Source of the DNA: Amorphus orientalis
GTDB lineage: Bacteria > Pseudomonadota > Alphaproteobacteria > Rhizobiales > Amorphaceae
Reading direction: 5' to 3'
Length of the DNA: 64,000 nt
NCBI RefSeq assembly: GCF_030814015.1
Contig: NZ_JAUSUL010000002.1
Span: 62,001-126,000, forward strand
A program made the translations under genes and the position numbers. Below the pieces are notes generated by a model. It did no database searches. It saw only the letters and a program-made list of their open reading frames with translations, and was not told the DNA's origin. Of the stretch, positions 24,479 through 32,817 are shown piece after piece (positions within the stretch are counted from its first letter, which is position 1; every line of letters begins with the position of its first letter).

Positions 24479-25693
24479 ATGGCTCGCGAATTCGACAAGA
24501 CCGCCGAACGTGCCCTCAGCGAGGCCGGGAGCGCCGGCTTCCGGATCGCGCTCAAGGGGCAGGTGGCGGTCGCCATCCTGATTGCCGTCTGGCTTGCCAT
24601 CGTCTCGCCGGCCGGCCTGAAACCCGTCGCGACGGCCATCGCGCTCGCCTTCGCGCTGGTCGGCGGTCTCTGCCACTGGATCGTCGGCACCCGGTTCGAT
24701 CGCCGCTGGCTTGCCTATGCGGTGGTTGCGGTGGATGCCGTGGGGCTCGCCGCGCTGGCCGCCTTCGGGCTACTGGCCGAGGCGGGCGGGTTCGGCTCCG
24801 TTCCGACCCTCCACGCGTTCGGGCCGCTGGTCGCCGTGCTCCTGGTGGCAGCAGCGTCTCTGACGTTGTCGCCCCAACTCGTCCTGTGGGCCGGAGCTGT
24901 GGCGGCCCTGGCCTGGTGGGCCGCATTCGCCGCTCTAGGGCCGGGCTTCGGTGAGCTGCTCGGTCCTCTCGCCGAAACGCTGCTCCTGCTGGCCGTGGCC
25001 GGTGTGATCGCGGCTGCAGCGGCCCGGGCGCGCAAGGTGGTCGCCCAGCGCATGCGCGCGAACCGGCGGCGGCGGTCCGTCGAAGCGGCGTTCGGCCGCT
25101 ACGTTCCGGCGTCCACCATCGACGAGCTTCTGCAAACCCGGAATGTCCTCGCGCCGACCGTTCGGAACGCGTCGCTTGTCTCCGTCGAGATCGCCGACCC
25201 GTCGCCCGCTTCGCAGGATCAGGACCCCGCCCGGACCCTCGCCGCCTTCGATGCCTTCTTCCGGCGGGCGAGCGACCTGGTCTGCGAGGCCGGTGGCGTC
25301 ATGCTTGCCCGCCAGGGCAGTTCCTTCCTGGCGGGCTTCAACCTGCCGCTGGAAGCCGACCGCTGTCAGGATCGCGCGTTCTGGGTGGCGCAGGCGCTGC
25401 TGAAGGTCTCCCGAAGCGAAGCCTTCGAGGACGTGAAGCTGTCCCTGCGCATCGGGATCGCCACGGGCCCCGTCACGGCCGGCATGGTGGGAAGGGATCG
25501 CACGGCCTACTCGGTCCACGGCGATACCGTGACCCGGGCGCGGCGTCTCCAGGACCTCAACGAAACGCTGAAATCCCGTGTTCTGCTCGATACCGAGACG
25601 GTCAACGGGCTCGGCGAGGAGAGCGACCTCAAGGCTATCGGCGCGGTGGAACTGCGCGGGCGCGAGGCGGCCGTCGCCATTTTCGGCGTCTGA
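24479..25693 (+). CDS. Membrane class III nucleotidyl cyclase homologue, probably inactive
   Basis: 404 residues from ATG 24479. Residues about 25-185 contain six membrane helices. A basic linker (RARKVVAQRMRANRRRRSVE) leads into AAFGRYVPASTIDELLQ, the usual entry to bacterial class III cyclase domains. LRIGIATGPVTAGMVG and YSVHGDTVTRARRLQ identify the fold. The two metal-binding aspartates appear replaced: Glu237 (in VSVEIAD) and Ser281 (in QGSSFLAGF), 44 residues apart as in canonical enzymes. The transition-state Asn is Thr, while the Arg is kept. It may sense rather than synthesise cyclic nucleotides. Its stop codon abuts that of the convergent dsbD-like gene with no spacing. Confidence 0.8.
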   Translation: MAREFDKTAERALSEAGSAGFRIALKGQVAVAILIAVWLAIVSPAGLKPVATAIALAFALVGGLCHWIVGTRFDRRWLAYAVVAVDAVGLAALAAFGLLAEAGGFGSVPTLHAFGPLVAVLLVAAASLTLSPQLVLWAGAVAALAWWAAFAALGPGFGELLGPLAETLLLLAVAGVIAAAAARARKVVAQRMRANRRRRSVEAAFGRYVPASTIDELLQTRNVLAPTVRNASLVSVEIADPSPASQDQDPARTLAAFDAFFRRASDLVCEAGGVMLARQGSSFLAGFNLPLEADRCQDRAFWVAQALLKVSRSEAFEDVKLSLRIGIATGPVTAGMVGRDRTAYSVHGDTVTRARRLQDLNETLKSRVLLDTETVNGLGEESDLKAIGAVELRGREAAVAIFGV

Positions 25694-27940
25694 TCAGGAG
25701 CGCGGGGCGCCCGCCTTCTCGATTGCCTTTACGACCAGACCTTCGGTGAGGATCTGAGGCAGCACCTCCGGCGTTCCCGACCCGGCCGGATAGACCAGAT
25801 AGAGCGGCACACCGGCGCGACCGTGCCGTTCCAGGAGCCGGGTGATGTCCGGGTCGCGACGCGTCCAGTCGGCGGTCAGATAGGTCACGTCGTTGCGGAC
25901 CAGCGCGTCCTCGAAGCGGGAGCCGAACGCCACGTTCTCGTTCACCTTGCACGTGATGCACCAGGCCGCCGTCACGTTGAGGAAAACCGGCTTGCCTTCG
26001 TCCCGGAGCGCGGCCAGCCGGGTGAGGGGCGCCTGGTCCCCAGCCGGGTCGGTTCCGGGTGCGGCAACCGCCGGGCCGGCGGTCCCCGTCAGCGTGGGGG
26101 CCAGGAGGCCGACCGCTGCCAGAAGGCCCAGCACGGCAGCCGCGGCCGCAATCCGGCGTCCCCGTTTGAGTTCGCCCTGGCTCAGGCCGAACAGCCAGGC
26201 GGCAAAGGCCAGAACCACGCAGCCGATAAGGGCGGCGAACATCGCGTCGACCCCGGCCTGCTGCGCGAGCACCCAGATCAGCCAGGCGGCGGTCGCGAAG
26301 ATCGGGAAAGCGAGGACCTGTCTCAACCGGATCATCCAGGCCCCGGGCTTCGGCAGCGCGTGCCCGAGTGCGGGAACCGACGAGATCAGCAGGAAGGGCA
26401 GGGCGAGGCCCAGCCCGAGCGCGGTGAAAACGGCAAGCGTCACGGCCGTCCCCTGGGTGAGGGCGAAGCCGATCGCCACCGCCATGAACGGCGCCGTGCA
26501 GGGGGTCGCAACCACGGCGGCCAGCACGCCGGTGAGGAACGATCCGGACAGCCCGGACCGCCCGTGCACCACGTTGCCCGTCCGGGTCAGGCCGAGCCCG
26601 ATCTCGAAGACACCGGAGAGGTTCAGACCGACCAGAACCAGCAGATAGGCGAGGGCCGCGACCACAAGCGGCTGTTGAAGCTGAAAGCCCCAGCCGGCCG
26701 CCGTCCCGCCCGACTTGATCGCCAGGAGCGCTCCTGCAAGCGCCAGGAAGCTGAGGAGAATCCCGGCGGTGTAGCTCAGTCCCTGGGCGATCCGGCGGGG
26801 TGCCGCCTCGTGGCTGTGCCCGGCGAAGGAAACCGCCTTGAGGGCGAGCACCGGAAACACGCAGGGCATCAGGTTGAGGATCAGTCCGCCCAGGAAGGCA
26901 AAGACGATCGCACGCAGGAGACCGGGCGTGGCACCTCCTCCCGGTGCTGTGCTTCCGCCGTCAGGACCCGATCCGGCAGCGGAAGCCGGCGGCGTCGCGG
27001 GAGCGGCCGGCAGGGCGGCGACGTTGGTCTGCTCGGCGGGGGTGGTCAGGCTCGCGTCCGGATTGCCGATCGCATAGCCGGTGCGTTTGCCGCTGTCGTC
27101 CGTCAGCGCCAGAACCCCAGCCACCGGACTGTCGTCGAGCGAGGCGGCCTTGCCGTCCGGGGCGAGCGCGAGGACCAGCCGGCCGTCTCGGACGTCGAGC
27201 TCCTGAGCGGCGGAATGGTCCACGACGCCCCACTCGGCCGGAAAGAAATAGGCCTCTCGGAGGGAGCCGGGATCCACGTCGTCCGGCTCCACCGTCAGCA
27301 CAAGGCGGTCCCCGTCGGCCTCCAGGCCGGCCGGCCAGTCGACCACGGTGGGAAGCGCGCGTTCGGCGTTCAGGAAGGTGAAGGCCACGGCGGAATCCGG
27401 CTCCGCCTCGGGGCCGGTGGGGATCGACAGGCGAACGGCGCCGCTCTGGGGGATGCAGATGTCGGAACAGACCAGCCAGTTGATCGCCAGGTCGGCTTCG
27501 ACCGGTTCGCCCGCGGGCCAGTCCTGCGGCACGGTGAGGCTGGTCAGAAGGGTGGCGGACCCGGAGTAGCCGTAGTTGATCAGCGGCGGGTAGGGGATGC
27601 GCTCGGGTGTCGGCCAGCGCAGGGGACCGGCGCTCACGCCGTCCGGCAGCGTCCAGTCCACTTCGGTCGGGGCGCCGGAATCGCCGGGGTTCTTCCAGTA
27701 GGTATGCCAGCCGTCGGCAAGCGTCTGCCGGATTGCGACGCGGACCTCCGACCCGGGTGCCGCGATTTCCGTGTCGATCAGGATCGCGGCGTCGACCTGA
27801 TCGGTCGTAATGGCCGCATTCTGCGCCATGGCCGGCGGGGGCCCCGAAAGGACGAGCGCCAGCATGCAGGCCGCAGCCGCTCCAGTTTGTCGCACCTTGG
27901 AACGATGAAGGGACTTCACGCGCTTCATTCTCGCAATCAT
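25694..27940 (-). CDS. DsbD/ScsB-type thiol-disulfide transmembrane reductase
   Basis: 748 residues. A signal peptide (to about residue 39) precedes a periplasmic ScsB-like domain with WHTYWKNPGDSGAPTEVDW and the CSDICIPQSG cysteine pair. From about residue 340 eight membrane helices contain LMPCVFPVLALKAVSF and VATPCTAPFMAVAIGF, each holding a redox cysteine. The C-terminal periplasmic thioredoxin-like domain has AAWCITCKVNE (CxxC near 660). The protein carries electrons from cytoplasmic thioredoxin to periplasmic targets such as cytochrome c maturation or disulfide isomerases. The large N-terminal domain favours the ScsB-like branch over classical DsbD. Confidence 0.9.
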   Translation of the reverse strand: MIARMKRVKSLHRSKVRQTGAAAACMLALVLSGPPPAMAQNAAITTDQVDAAILIDTEIAAPGSEVRVAIRQTLADGWHTYWKNPGDSGAPTEVDWTLPDGVSAGPLRWPTPERIPYPPLINYGYSGSATLLTSLTVPQDWPAGEPVEADLAINWLVCSDICIPQSGAVRLSIPTGPEAEPDSAVAFTFLNAERALPTVVDWPAGLEADGDRLVLTVEPDDVDPGSLREAYFFPAEWGVVDHSAAQELDVRDGRLVLALAPDGKAASLDDSPVAGVLALTDDSGKRTGYAIGNPDASLTTPAEQTNVAALPAAPATPPASAAGSGPDGGSTAPGGGATPGLLRAIVFAFLGGLILNLMPCVFPVLALKAVSFAGHSHEAAPRRIAQGLSYTAGILLSFLALAGALLAIKSGGTAAGWGFQLQQPLVVAALAYLLVLVGLNLSGVFEIGLGLTRTGNVVHGRSGLSGSFLTGVLAAVVATPCTAPFMAVAIGFALTQGTAVTLAVFTALGLGLALPFLLISSVPALGHALPKPGAWMIRLRQVLAFPIFATAAWLIWVLAQQAGVDAMFAALIGCVVLAFAAWLFGLSQGELKRGRRIAAAAAVLGLLAAVGLLAPTLTGTAGPAVAAPGTDPAGDQAPLTRLAALRDEGKPVFLNVTAAWCITCKVNENVAFGSRFEDALVRNDVTYLTADWTRRDPDITRLLERHGRAGVPLYLVYPAGSGTPEVLPQILTEGLVVKAIEKAGAPRS

Positions 27941-27977
27941 ACCGACGCCGGTTTCCAGACCCAGCGTTTAACGCTCG

Positions 27978-28009
27978 TGACACGCAACCGCCAATCGTCT
28001 CGTGTCACA
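27978..28009. promoter_or_regulatory. Inverted repeat between divergent dsbD-like and dps genes
   Basis: GTGACACG (27978-27985) and its exact complement CGTGTCAC (28002-28009) are separated by 16 bases in the 172-base divergent intergenic region. Two facing half-sites 24 bases apart fit a dimeric regulator contacting successive helical turns. No regulator is identified. Confidence 0.4.
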
Positions 28010-28112
28010 TCTTCGAGATGGAGCCTGTGCGGTATGACGACACACCGGGTTTCGGAGTGTTGGCGAAATCGCCGAGCACTCCCAAATGCGGGGCACAAGA
28101 AGGAGGCTGAAA

Positions 28113-28631
28113 ATGCGCAATGACAACGTGATGTCCGAGACCGAAGCCAAGTCGATCGCCAAGGGGCTGGCGCGCGTGCTGGCTGACACCCATCGGCTCT
28201 ACGTGAAGACGCACGGATTTCACTGGAACGTGGAGGGCCAGCGGTTCCGCACGCTGCACCTCATGTTCGAGGAGCAGTACACTGACCAGTGGAACGCCCT
28301 CGACACCATCGCGGAGCGGATCCGCGCTCTCGGCCATTACGCGCCGTCGAGCTATGCCGACTTCGAGGAGCTGTCGTCGGTCGAGGAAGAGCGCGGCGTT
28401 CCCGGTCCCTGGGAGATGGTCCGCAAGCTTATTCACGACAACGAACTCGTCGTGCGCACCATGCGCGAGATCCGTCCGATGATTGACGACGCGGGTGACG
28501 ACGCGTCCGGCAACATTCTCGATGACCGGCTCACCGAGCACGAGAAGCAGATCTGGATGATGAAATCGATGCTCAAGGACGTCGAGAACAAGGATCAGGT
28601 AACCTCGTCGGTTCTCAACGACCTGTCGTAA
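28113..28631 (+). CDS. dps: Dps family DNA-binding ferritin-like protein
   Basis: 172 residues from ATG 28113, preceded by a near-perfect AAGGAGG (28100-28106) with 6-base spacing, implying strong translation. LADTHRLYVKTHGFHWNVEG and LHLMFEEQYTDQWNALDTIA contain the histidine, aspartate and glutamate residues of the inter-subunit ferroxidase site, and DTIAERIRALG completes the Dps signature. The dodecamer oxidises ferrous iron with hydrogen peroxide and protects DNA. The N-terminus is short and only moderately basic. It is monocistronic, with a terminator downstream, and divergent from the dsbD-like gene. Confidence 0.94.
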   Translation: MRNDNVMSETEAKSIAKGLARVLADTHRLYVKTHGFHWNVEGQRFRTLHLMFEEQYTDQWNALDTIAERIRALGHYAPSSYADFEELSSVEEERGVPGPWEMVRKLIHDNELVVRTMREIRPMIDDAGDDASGNILDDRLTEHEKQIWMMKSMLKDVENKDQVTSSVLNDLS

Positions 28632-28654
28632 AACGCGCTCTCGCGTGGACTTCG

Positions 28655-28707
28655 ACGCCCGGCGGGCGGATCGGTGATGGGCCGATGCCGTCCTGCCGGG
28701 CGTTTTT
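28655..28707 (+). terminator. Terminator downstream of dps
   Basis: ACGCCCGGC (28655-28663) pairs with GCCGGGCGT (28695-28703), and five T follow from 28703. The 31-base loop can itself fold through ATCGG/CCGAT, giving a longer branched stem. It lies 24 bases after the dps stop codon. Confidence 0.7.
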
Positions 28708-28881
28708 CATTGCGGTGCCTCGTCAGGACGCCCCGGACTTGGCCGAACCGGTCAGGTGAAACGGACGGTCGGTGCTGTTTTGCACTGGCTTGAAAGGCGA
28801 TAGAGTGCCCCCTGCGCATGGTCACCGTTATCGTCCGTGCGCATTGGCGAAACCGGCGCGCGACGCGACGGGCAGGGGGCA

Positions 28882-29943
28882 ATGGTCAATCCGTTGAATG
28901 TCACGATCGCCGGAGGGTCGTCCGGCGTTGAGAACGATCGCGGAAACGGCGCGAACCCCGCACGCGAGCGGACGTCGGCCATTGCCGGGCTCGGCATCAC
29001 TGATCTCGAGACCCTCGACATATTCGACCAGGTCAGCCGGATCGCGGCGTCCGCACTCGAGGTGCCGCTCGCCTTCGTGAGCCTGCTCGACGGCGAACGC
29101 CAGTGGATCAAGACGACCCGGTGCCGGCAGATGGATGCCGCGCCGCTGACCGACTCCTTCTGCATTCATGCCGTGGATGGAGAAGACGTCTTCGTCGTGG
29201 AAGACGCCCGCGACGATCCGCGCTTCGCGACGAACCGGTTCGTGGTCGAGGCCCCCCACATCCGGTTCTATGCGGGGGCGCCGCTCTATGCTGGCGCCTC
29301 CATCCCGATCGGAGCGCTTGGCGTGGCCGACACCAGCCCGCGACAGCTCGGTCCGGCGAAACGCGAGGTCCTTTCAGGGCTGGCCGCACTCGCCAGCCGG
29401 CAGCTCGACCTGCAGCGCGAGGCGATGATGGATGGGCTGACCGGCGCCTGGAACCGGCGGATGCTGGCCCAGGTGGTTTCCGCGGAGATCCGGCGCGGAA
29501 ACCGCATCGGCCGCAAGTTCGCGCTCGCGATGCTCGACCTCGACCACTTCAAGCGGCTGAACGACGAGTTCGGCCACGCCGCCGGAGATGAAGTCCTGAT
29601 CGAGTTTGCGCGTCTGGCCCGCGACAACCTGCGCCCGGAAGACTGGTTCTTCCGGATGGGGGGCGAGGAGTTCGCGGCCCTGATCGTGGATTCCAGCTCG
29701 ACCAAGGCCGAAGGACTGATCGAGCAGCTCCGGGCCGATCTGGAGGCGCGGGGGCCGAAACTCGGCGGCCGGGGCGTCACCTTCTCCAGCGGCATAACGG
29801 ATCACAGGCCGCGTGTCCTCGGCGGCAGCGACGACGACAGCCTTCCCAGGATTCTCGCCCGCGCCGACGAGGCGCTGTACCGGGCCAAGGCCGGTGGTCG
29901 CAACTGCTCCGTTTGTGCGGGTCAGGAACGGATCGACGCCTGA
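28882..29943 (+). CDS. GAF-GGDEF diguanylate cyclase (first of two tandem paralogues)
   Basis: 353 residues from ATG 28882, preferred over an in-frame GTG at 28837 because a GGGGG-rich site lies just upstream. A GAF sensor spans about residues 35-170 (ASALEVPLAFVSLLDGERQW; DSFCIHAV; IRFYAGAPLYAG). The GGDEF domain follows, with DGLTGAWNRRML, DLDHFKRLNDEFGHAAGD and the active-site loop GGEEF at 260-264. RPED at 251-254 is an intact RxxD inhibitory site for cyclic-di-GMP feedback. Predicted product: cyclic-di-GMP from two GTP, in the cytoplasm (no membrane helix). The next gene encodes a close paralogue. Confidence 0.92.
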   Translation: MVNPLNVTIAGGSSGVENDRGNGANPARERTSAIAGLGITDLETLDIFDQVSRIAASALEVPLAFVSLLDGERQWIKTTRCRQMDAAPLTDSFCIHAVDGEDVFVVEDARDDPRFATNRFVVEAPHIRFYAGAPLYAGASIPIGALGVADTSPRQLGPAKREVLSGLAALASRQLDLQREAMMDGLTGAWNRRMLAQVVSAEIRRGNRIGRKFALAMLDLDHFKRLNDEFGHAAGDEVLIEFARLARDNLRPEDWFFRMGGEEFAALIVDSSSTKAEGLIEQLRADLEARGPKLGGRGVTFSSGITDHRPRVLGGSDDDSLPRILARADEALYRAKAGGRNCSVCAGQERIDA

Positions 29944-30222
29944 ATCCTCCGGTTTGATGTCCGGACGGTCCGATGTCTGCGTGCCGACGGTTGTCTCCGT
30001 CGCCCATCCGGGATCGCGCACGCCACCTTTGCGACAGCTTGGCGGTGTAACTTGATGTCCGTTGGCTCTGTCGGGCCACGCGGGGCGGCCGGCCGCGAGC
30101 CGTGTCCGGTCTGACGGGATCGGGGGTCGACAGGGAATGGGTGAACGACCAAGTACCCGAGCACATCCAAATCGTTCAGTGTCAGTCACTTTGAACGGGA
30201 AGTGCTCCAGGAGGACGAGATC

Positions 30223-31224
30223 ATGGGGGCGTCTGTGGCGACGCACGGGACTGCCGCCGGTGACACGCGCCGGGTGGCGATGGAGGACTACGGGGTTCTG
30301 GAAGCTGAGGCACAGCCGATCTTCGAGCGCATCACCCGTATCGCTTCGACCGCTCTCGGCATGCCGATCACCCATGTGAGCTTCCTGGACGGCGAACAGC
30401 AGTGGATTCAGGCGGCCGTCGGACTGAACACCGGTCCGATCCCGCTGAAGGACACCTTCTGCCTTCACGCCCTGGAACAGGACGATCTTCTGGAGATCGC
30501 CGACGCCACCGAAGACGGGCGTTTCGTCCAGAATCCCTATGTCACGGGCATGCCCTACATCCGCTTCTATGCCGGTGCCCCGCTGGTCACGCGCGATCGG
30601 GTCCCGTTCGGGACGCTGTGCGCGATCGACAGCAAGCCACGCGTTCTCAGCCCCGCCGAGCGTCAGATGATGGCCGACCTCGCGGCCCTGGTCATGCACC
30701 AGCTCGAACTGAGCCGGGCCGCCCTTGCCGACAGCCTGACCGGAAGCTGGAACCGCCGTATGCTCAGCCGGGTCTTCGCCGCGGAGTCCATGCGAAGTGC
30801 GCGCTCGGCGGAGACGTTCGCTTTCGCGGTCATCGATCTCGATCATTTCAAGAAGCTTAACGACACCCACGGCCATGCGGCCGGCGATGCGGTCCTGGTC
30901 GCGTTCGCGGAAACGATCCGCAGGATCCTGCGCCCGGTTGACTGGCTGTTCCGGCTCGGCGGCGAGGAATTCGGGTTGATCCTCGCCCAGTGCGGTGCGG
31001 AGCAGGGGGCGCGGATCGTCGACCGGATACGGGAAGTGGTCGCAGCGGATCCGGCATTCGCCGGGGTGGCTCCCGTCACTTTCAGCGCAGGCGTCAGCAG
31101 CTCTCGGGATCTCAGCAACGGAAGCGGCGACCGGCTCGAACAGGTGATGCAGCGGGCCGACAAGGCCCTTTACGCTGCAAAGGAAGGCGGGCGGAACCGA
31201 GTGGTGACTTCCGGCTTGTCCTGA
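30223..31224 (+). CDS. GAF-GGDEF diguanylate cyclase (second of two tandem paralogues)
   Basis: 333 residues from ATG 30223, with AGGAGG at 30209-30214 eight bases ahead; an in-frame GTG at 30202 is disfavoured. The layout is the same as in the preceding gene: a GAF domain (about 25-160; ASTALGMPITHVSFLDGEQQ, DTFCLHALEQDDLL, IRFYAGAPLVT) and a GGDEF domain (DSLTGSWNRRMLSRV, DLDHFKKLNDTHGHAAGD, GGEEF at 246-250). The RxxD inhibitory site is RPVD from residue 237. The two proteins look like products of a tandem duplication whose GAF halves have diverged most. A 279-base gap with no recognisable gene separates them, so each may have its own promoter. Confidence 0.92.
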   Translation: MGASVATHGTAAGDTRRVAMEDYGVLEAEAQPIFERITRIASTALGMPITHVSFLDGEQQWIQAAVGLNTGPIPLKDTFCLHALEQDDLLEIADATEDGRFVQNPYVTGMPYIRFYAGAPLVTRDRVPFGTLCAIDSKPRVLSPAERQMMADLAALVMHQLELSRAALADSLTGSWNRRMLSRVFAAESMRSARSAETFAFAVIDLDHFKKLNDTHGHAAGDAVLVAFAETIRRILRPVDWLFRLGGEEFGLILAQCGAEQGARIVDRIREVVAADPAFAGVAPVTFSAGVSSSRDLSNGSGDRLEQVMQRADKALYAAKEGGRNRVVTSGLS

Positions 31225-31284
31225 TCTGACGGATCATGCCTGCCGTACCTGACCCGTATCCGAAGCCCCCGGGAGCCCGTGTCC

Positions 31285-31662
31285 ATGTCCATTGCAATGT
31301 GGTGTCTGGTGATCGCCAGCCTGATGCCGTTCGCCGCCGTCTATCCCGCCAAGGCGGATCCGGAGCTCGACAACCGGGACCCGCGGGCGCGGCATGCCGA
31401 ACAGAGCGGCTTTCGCAGGCGCGCCTATGCCGCGCACCAGAACTGCTGGGAGGCGTTCCTCCTGTTCGGTGTCGCCGTGATCGTGGCGGAAATGAACGGT
31501 GGCCCTCAGCCGGCAATCAACGCGCTGGCGATCGTCTTCATCGTGGTCCGGATTGCCTACGTGCTGTCCTACCTCAAGGGGATGAACCTGATCCGCTCCG
31601 GATTGTGGTCGGCCGGCTGGCTATTGGCCATGGCGATCTTCCTGAGCCCGGTCTGGGGCTGA
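31285..31662 (+). CDS. MAPEG family membrane protein
   Basis: 125 residues from ATG 31285 (a GTG two codons earlier is possible). Four membrane helices fill the chain (about 2-20, 50-68, 75-95, 103-120). RDPRARHAEQSGFRRRAYAAHQN between helices 1 and 2 is split here as RAYAAHQNCWEAFLLFG, the most conserved part of bacterial MAPEG proteins, with the Asn and Glu that line the glutathione site in characterised relatives. Human members are glutathione transferases/peroxidases; bacterial small MAPEGs are mostly uncharacterised. It is followed by a bidirectional-looking terminator. Confidence 0.87.
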   Translation: MSIAMWCLVIASLMPFAAVYPAKADPELDNRDPRARHAEQSGFRRRAYAAHQNCWEAFLLFGVAVIVAEMNGGPQPAINALAIVFIVVRIAYVLSYLKGMNLIRSGLWSAGWLLAMAIFLSPVWG

Positions 31663-31675
31663 GCCGTCCGGAACG

Positions 31676-31705
31676 AAAAAAGCCCGCTCGATCAAGCGGG
31701 CTTTC
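31676..31705 (+). terminator. Terminator downstream of the MAPEG gene
   Basis: AGCCCGCT (31681-31688) pairs with AGCGGGCT (31695-31702) around six bases; an A-run (31676-31681) precedes the stem and TTT follows (31702-31704). The flanking A and T tracts suit termination from both strands. Confidence 0.7.
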
Positions 31706-31740
31706 TGGGTTTCAAGAGCAGCGAAAAGCCGGCCTGTGCC

Positions 31741-32025
31741 GGTTCCCACTTTTCCTGGGATTTTACAGCGCGCGACCGCGCGCCGGCCGGTCAGGCCGCG
31801 CCCGCGCAGCGGTGAGCGAAGCGAACTCGCGTGAGCGCTATTCTTTAAAGGCAAATCCCGGACGGAAAACCGGTTCCCACTTTTCCTGGGATTTTACAGC
31901 GCGCGACCGCGCGCCGGCCGGTCAGGCCGCGCCCGCGCAGCGGTGAGCGAAGCGAACTCGCGTGAGCGCTATTCTTTAAAGGCAAATCCCGGACGGAAAA
32001 CCGGTTCCCACTTTTCCTGGGATTT
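31741..32025. repeat. Tandem 131-bp intergenic repeat (two full copies plus 23 bases)
   Basis: GGTTCCCACTTTTCCTGGGA begins copies at 31741, 31872 and 32003; the period is exactly 131 and copies one and two appear identical. The third is cut after 23 bases, three bases before the sdhB stop codon. Each unit contains a quasi-palindromic GC-rich core starting with CAGCGCGCGACCGCGCGCC (31766 and 31897) and ends in GCAAATCCC, the complement of GGGATTTGC at 32019-32027, so GCAAATCCC at 31982-31990 and 32019-32027 form a hairpin. No gene is seen between 31663 and 32028. The same core occurs inverted at 38607-38640. Confidence 0.95.
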
Positions 32026-32028
32026 GCC

Positions 32029-32808
32029 TCAGACCTGCCGCTCGACCATCAGCTTCTTGATCTCCGCGATCGCCTTGGCCGGGTTCAGGCCCTTCGGACA
32101 GGCGTTGGCGCAGTTCATGATCGTGTGGCAGCGGTAGAGCCGGAACGGATCTTCCAGATCGTCGAGCCGCTCGCCGGTCGATTCGTCACGCGAGTCGATG
32201 ATCCAGCGATAGGCCTGCAGCAGCACGGCGGGGCCGAGATAGCGGTCGGAATTCCACCAGTAGCTCGGGCAGGAGGTCTGGCAGCAGGCGCACAGGATGC
32301 ACTCGTAGAGGCCGTCCAGCTTGACCCGGTCGTCGTGGCTCTGGCGCCATTCCTTCTGCGGGGTCGGGGTGACGGTCTTGAGCCATGGCTCCACCGAGCG
32401 CAGCTGCGCATAGAAGTTGGTCAGGTCCGGAACAAGGTCTTTCACCACCGGCATGTGCGGCAGCGGATAAAGCGTCACCGGCCCCTTCACCTCGTCCATG
32501 CCGGACGTGCAGGCGAGATGGTTGATGCCGTTGATGTTCATCGCGCACGAGCCGCAGATGCCCTCGCGGCAGGACCGGCGGAAGGTCAGCGTCGGGTCGA
32601 CCTTGTTCTTGATCCAGATGAGCCCGTCCAGGATCATCGGCCCGCAGTCTTCCGTGTCGACATAATAGGTGTCGACCCGCGGATTGCGGCCATCGTCGGG
32701 GTTCCAGCGATAGACCTTGAACTCGCGCAGGTTTTTTGCGCCGGCAGGTTTGTCCCAAACCTTGCCGTCGGTGATCTTTGAGTTCTTGGGGAGCGTGAGT
32801 TCGACCAT
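32029..32808 (-). CDS. sdhB: Succinate dehydrogenase iron-sulfur subunit
   Basis: 259 residues, standard SdhB length. [20 protein letters not shown] (about 68-87) binds the [2Fe-2S] cluster; [16 protein letters not shown] (about 160-175) supplies the [4Fe-4S] ligands; [20 protein letters not shown] (about 217-236) supplies the [3Fe-4S] ligands. It passes electrons from FAD in SdhA to ubiquinone at the membrane anchor, in the TCA cycle and respiratory chain. It is last in the sdh operon and is separated from sdhA by an FkbM methyltransferase gene that ends 9 bases before its start. The tandem repeat begins immediately past its stop codon. Confidence 0.98.
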   Translation of the reverse strand: MVELTLPKNSKITDGKVWDKPAGAKNLREFKVYRWNPDDGRNPRVDTYYVDTEDCGPMILDGLIWIKNKVDPTLTFRRSCREGICGSCAMNINGINHLACTSGMDEVKGPVTLYPLPHMPVVKDLVPDLTNFYAQLRSVEPWLKTVTPTPQKEWRQSHDDRVKLDGLYECILCACCQTSCPSYWWNSDRYLGPAVLLQAYRWIIDSRDESTGERLDDLEDPFRLYRCHTIMNCANACPKGLNPAKAIAEIKKLMVERQV

Positions 32809-32817
32809 CGTCTTTCC

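Noticed and set aside
25823-28123. A 766-codon open frame on the plus strand opposite the dsbD-like gene
   Set aside because: Composition (Gln, Arg, Gly runs) and lack of any motif mark it as a shadow of the real thiol reductase.
31768-31946. Small protein encoded by the tandem repeat (SEANSRERYSLKANPGRK, repeated)
   Set aside because: 131 is not a multiple of three, so the copies fall in different frames; the open stretch has no ribosome-binding site.
31663-32028. CRISPR-like array in the tandem repeat
   Set aside because: The period is 131 bases with no short repeat/unique spacer alternation and only two full units.
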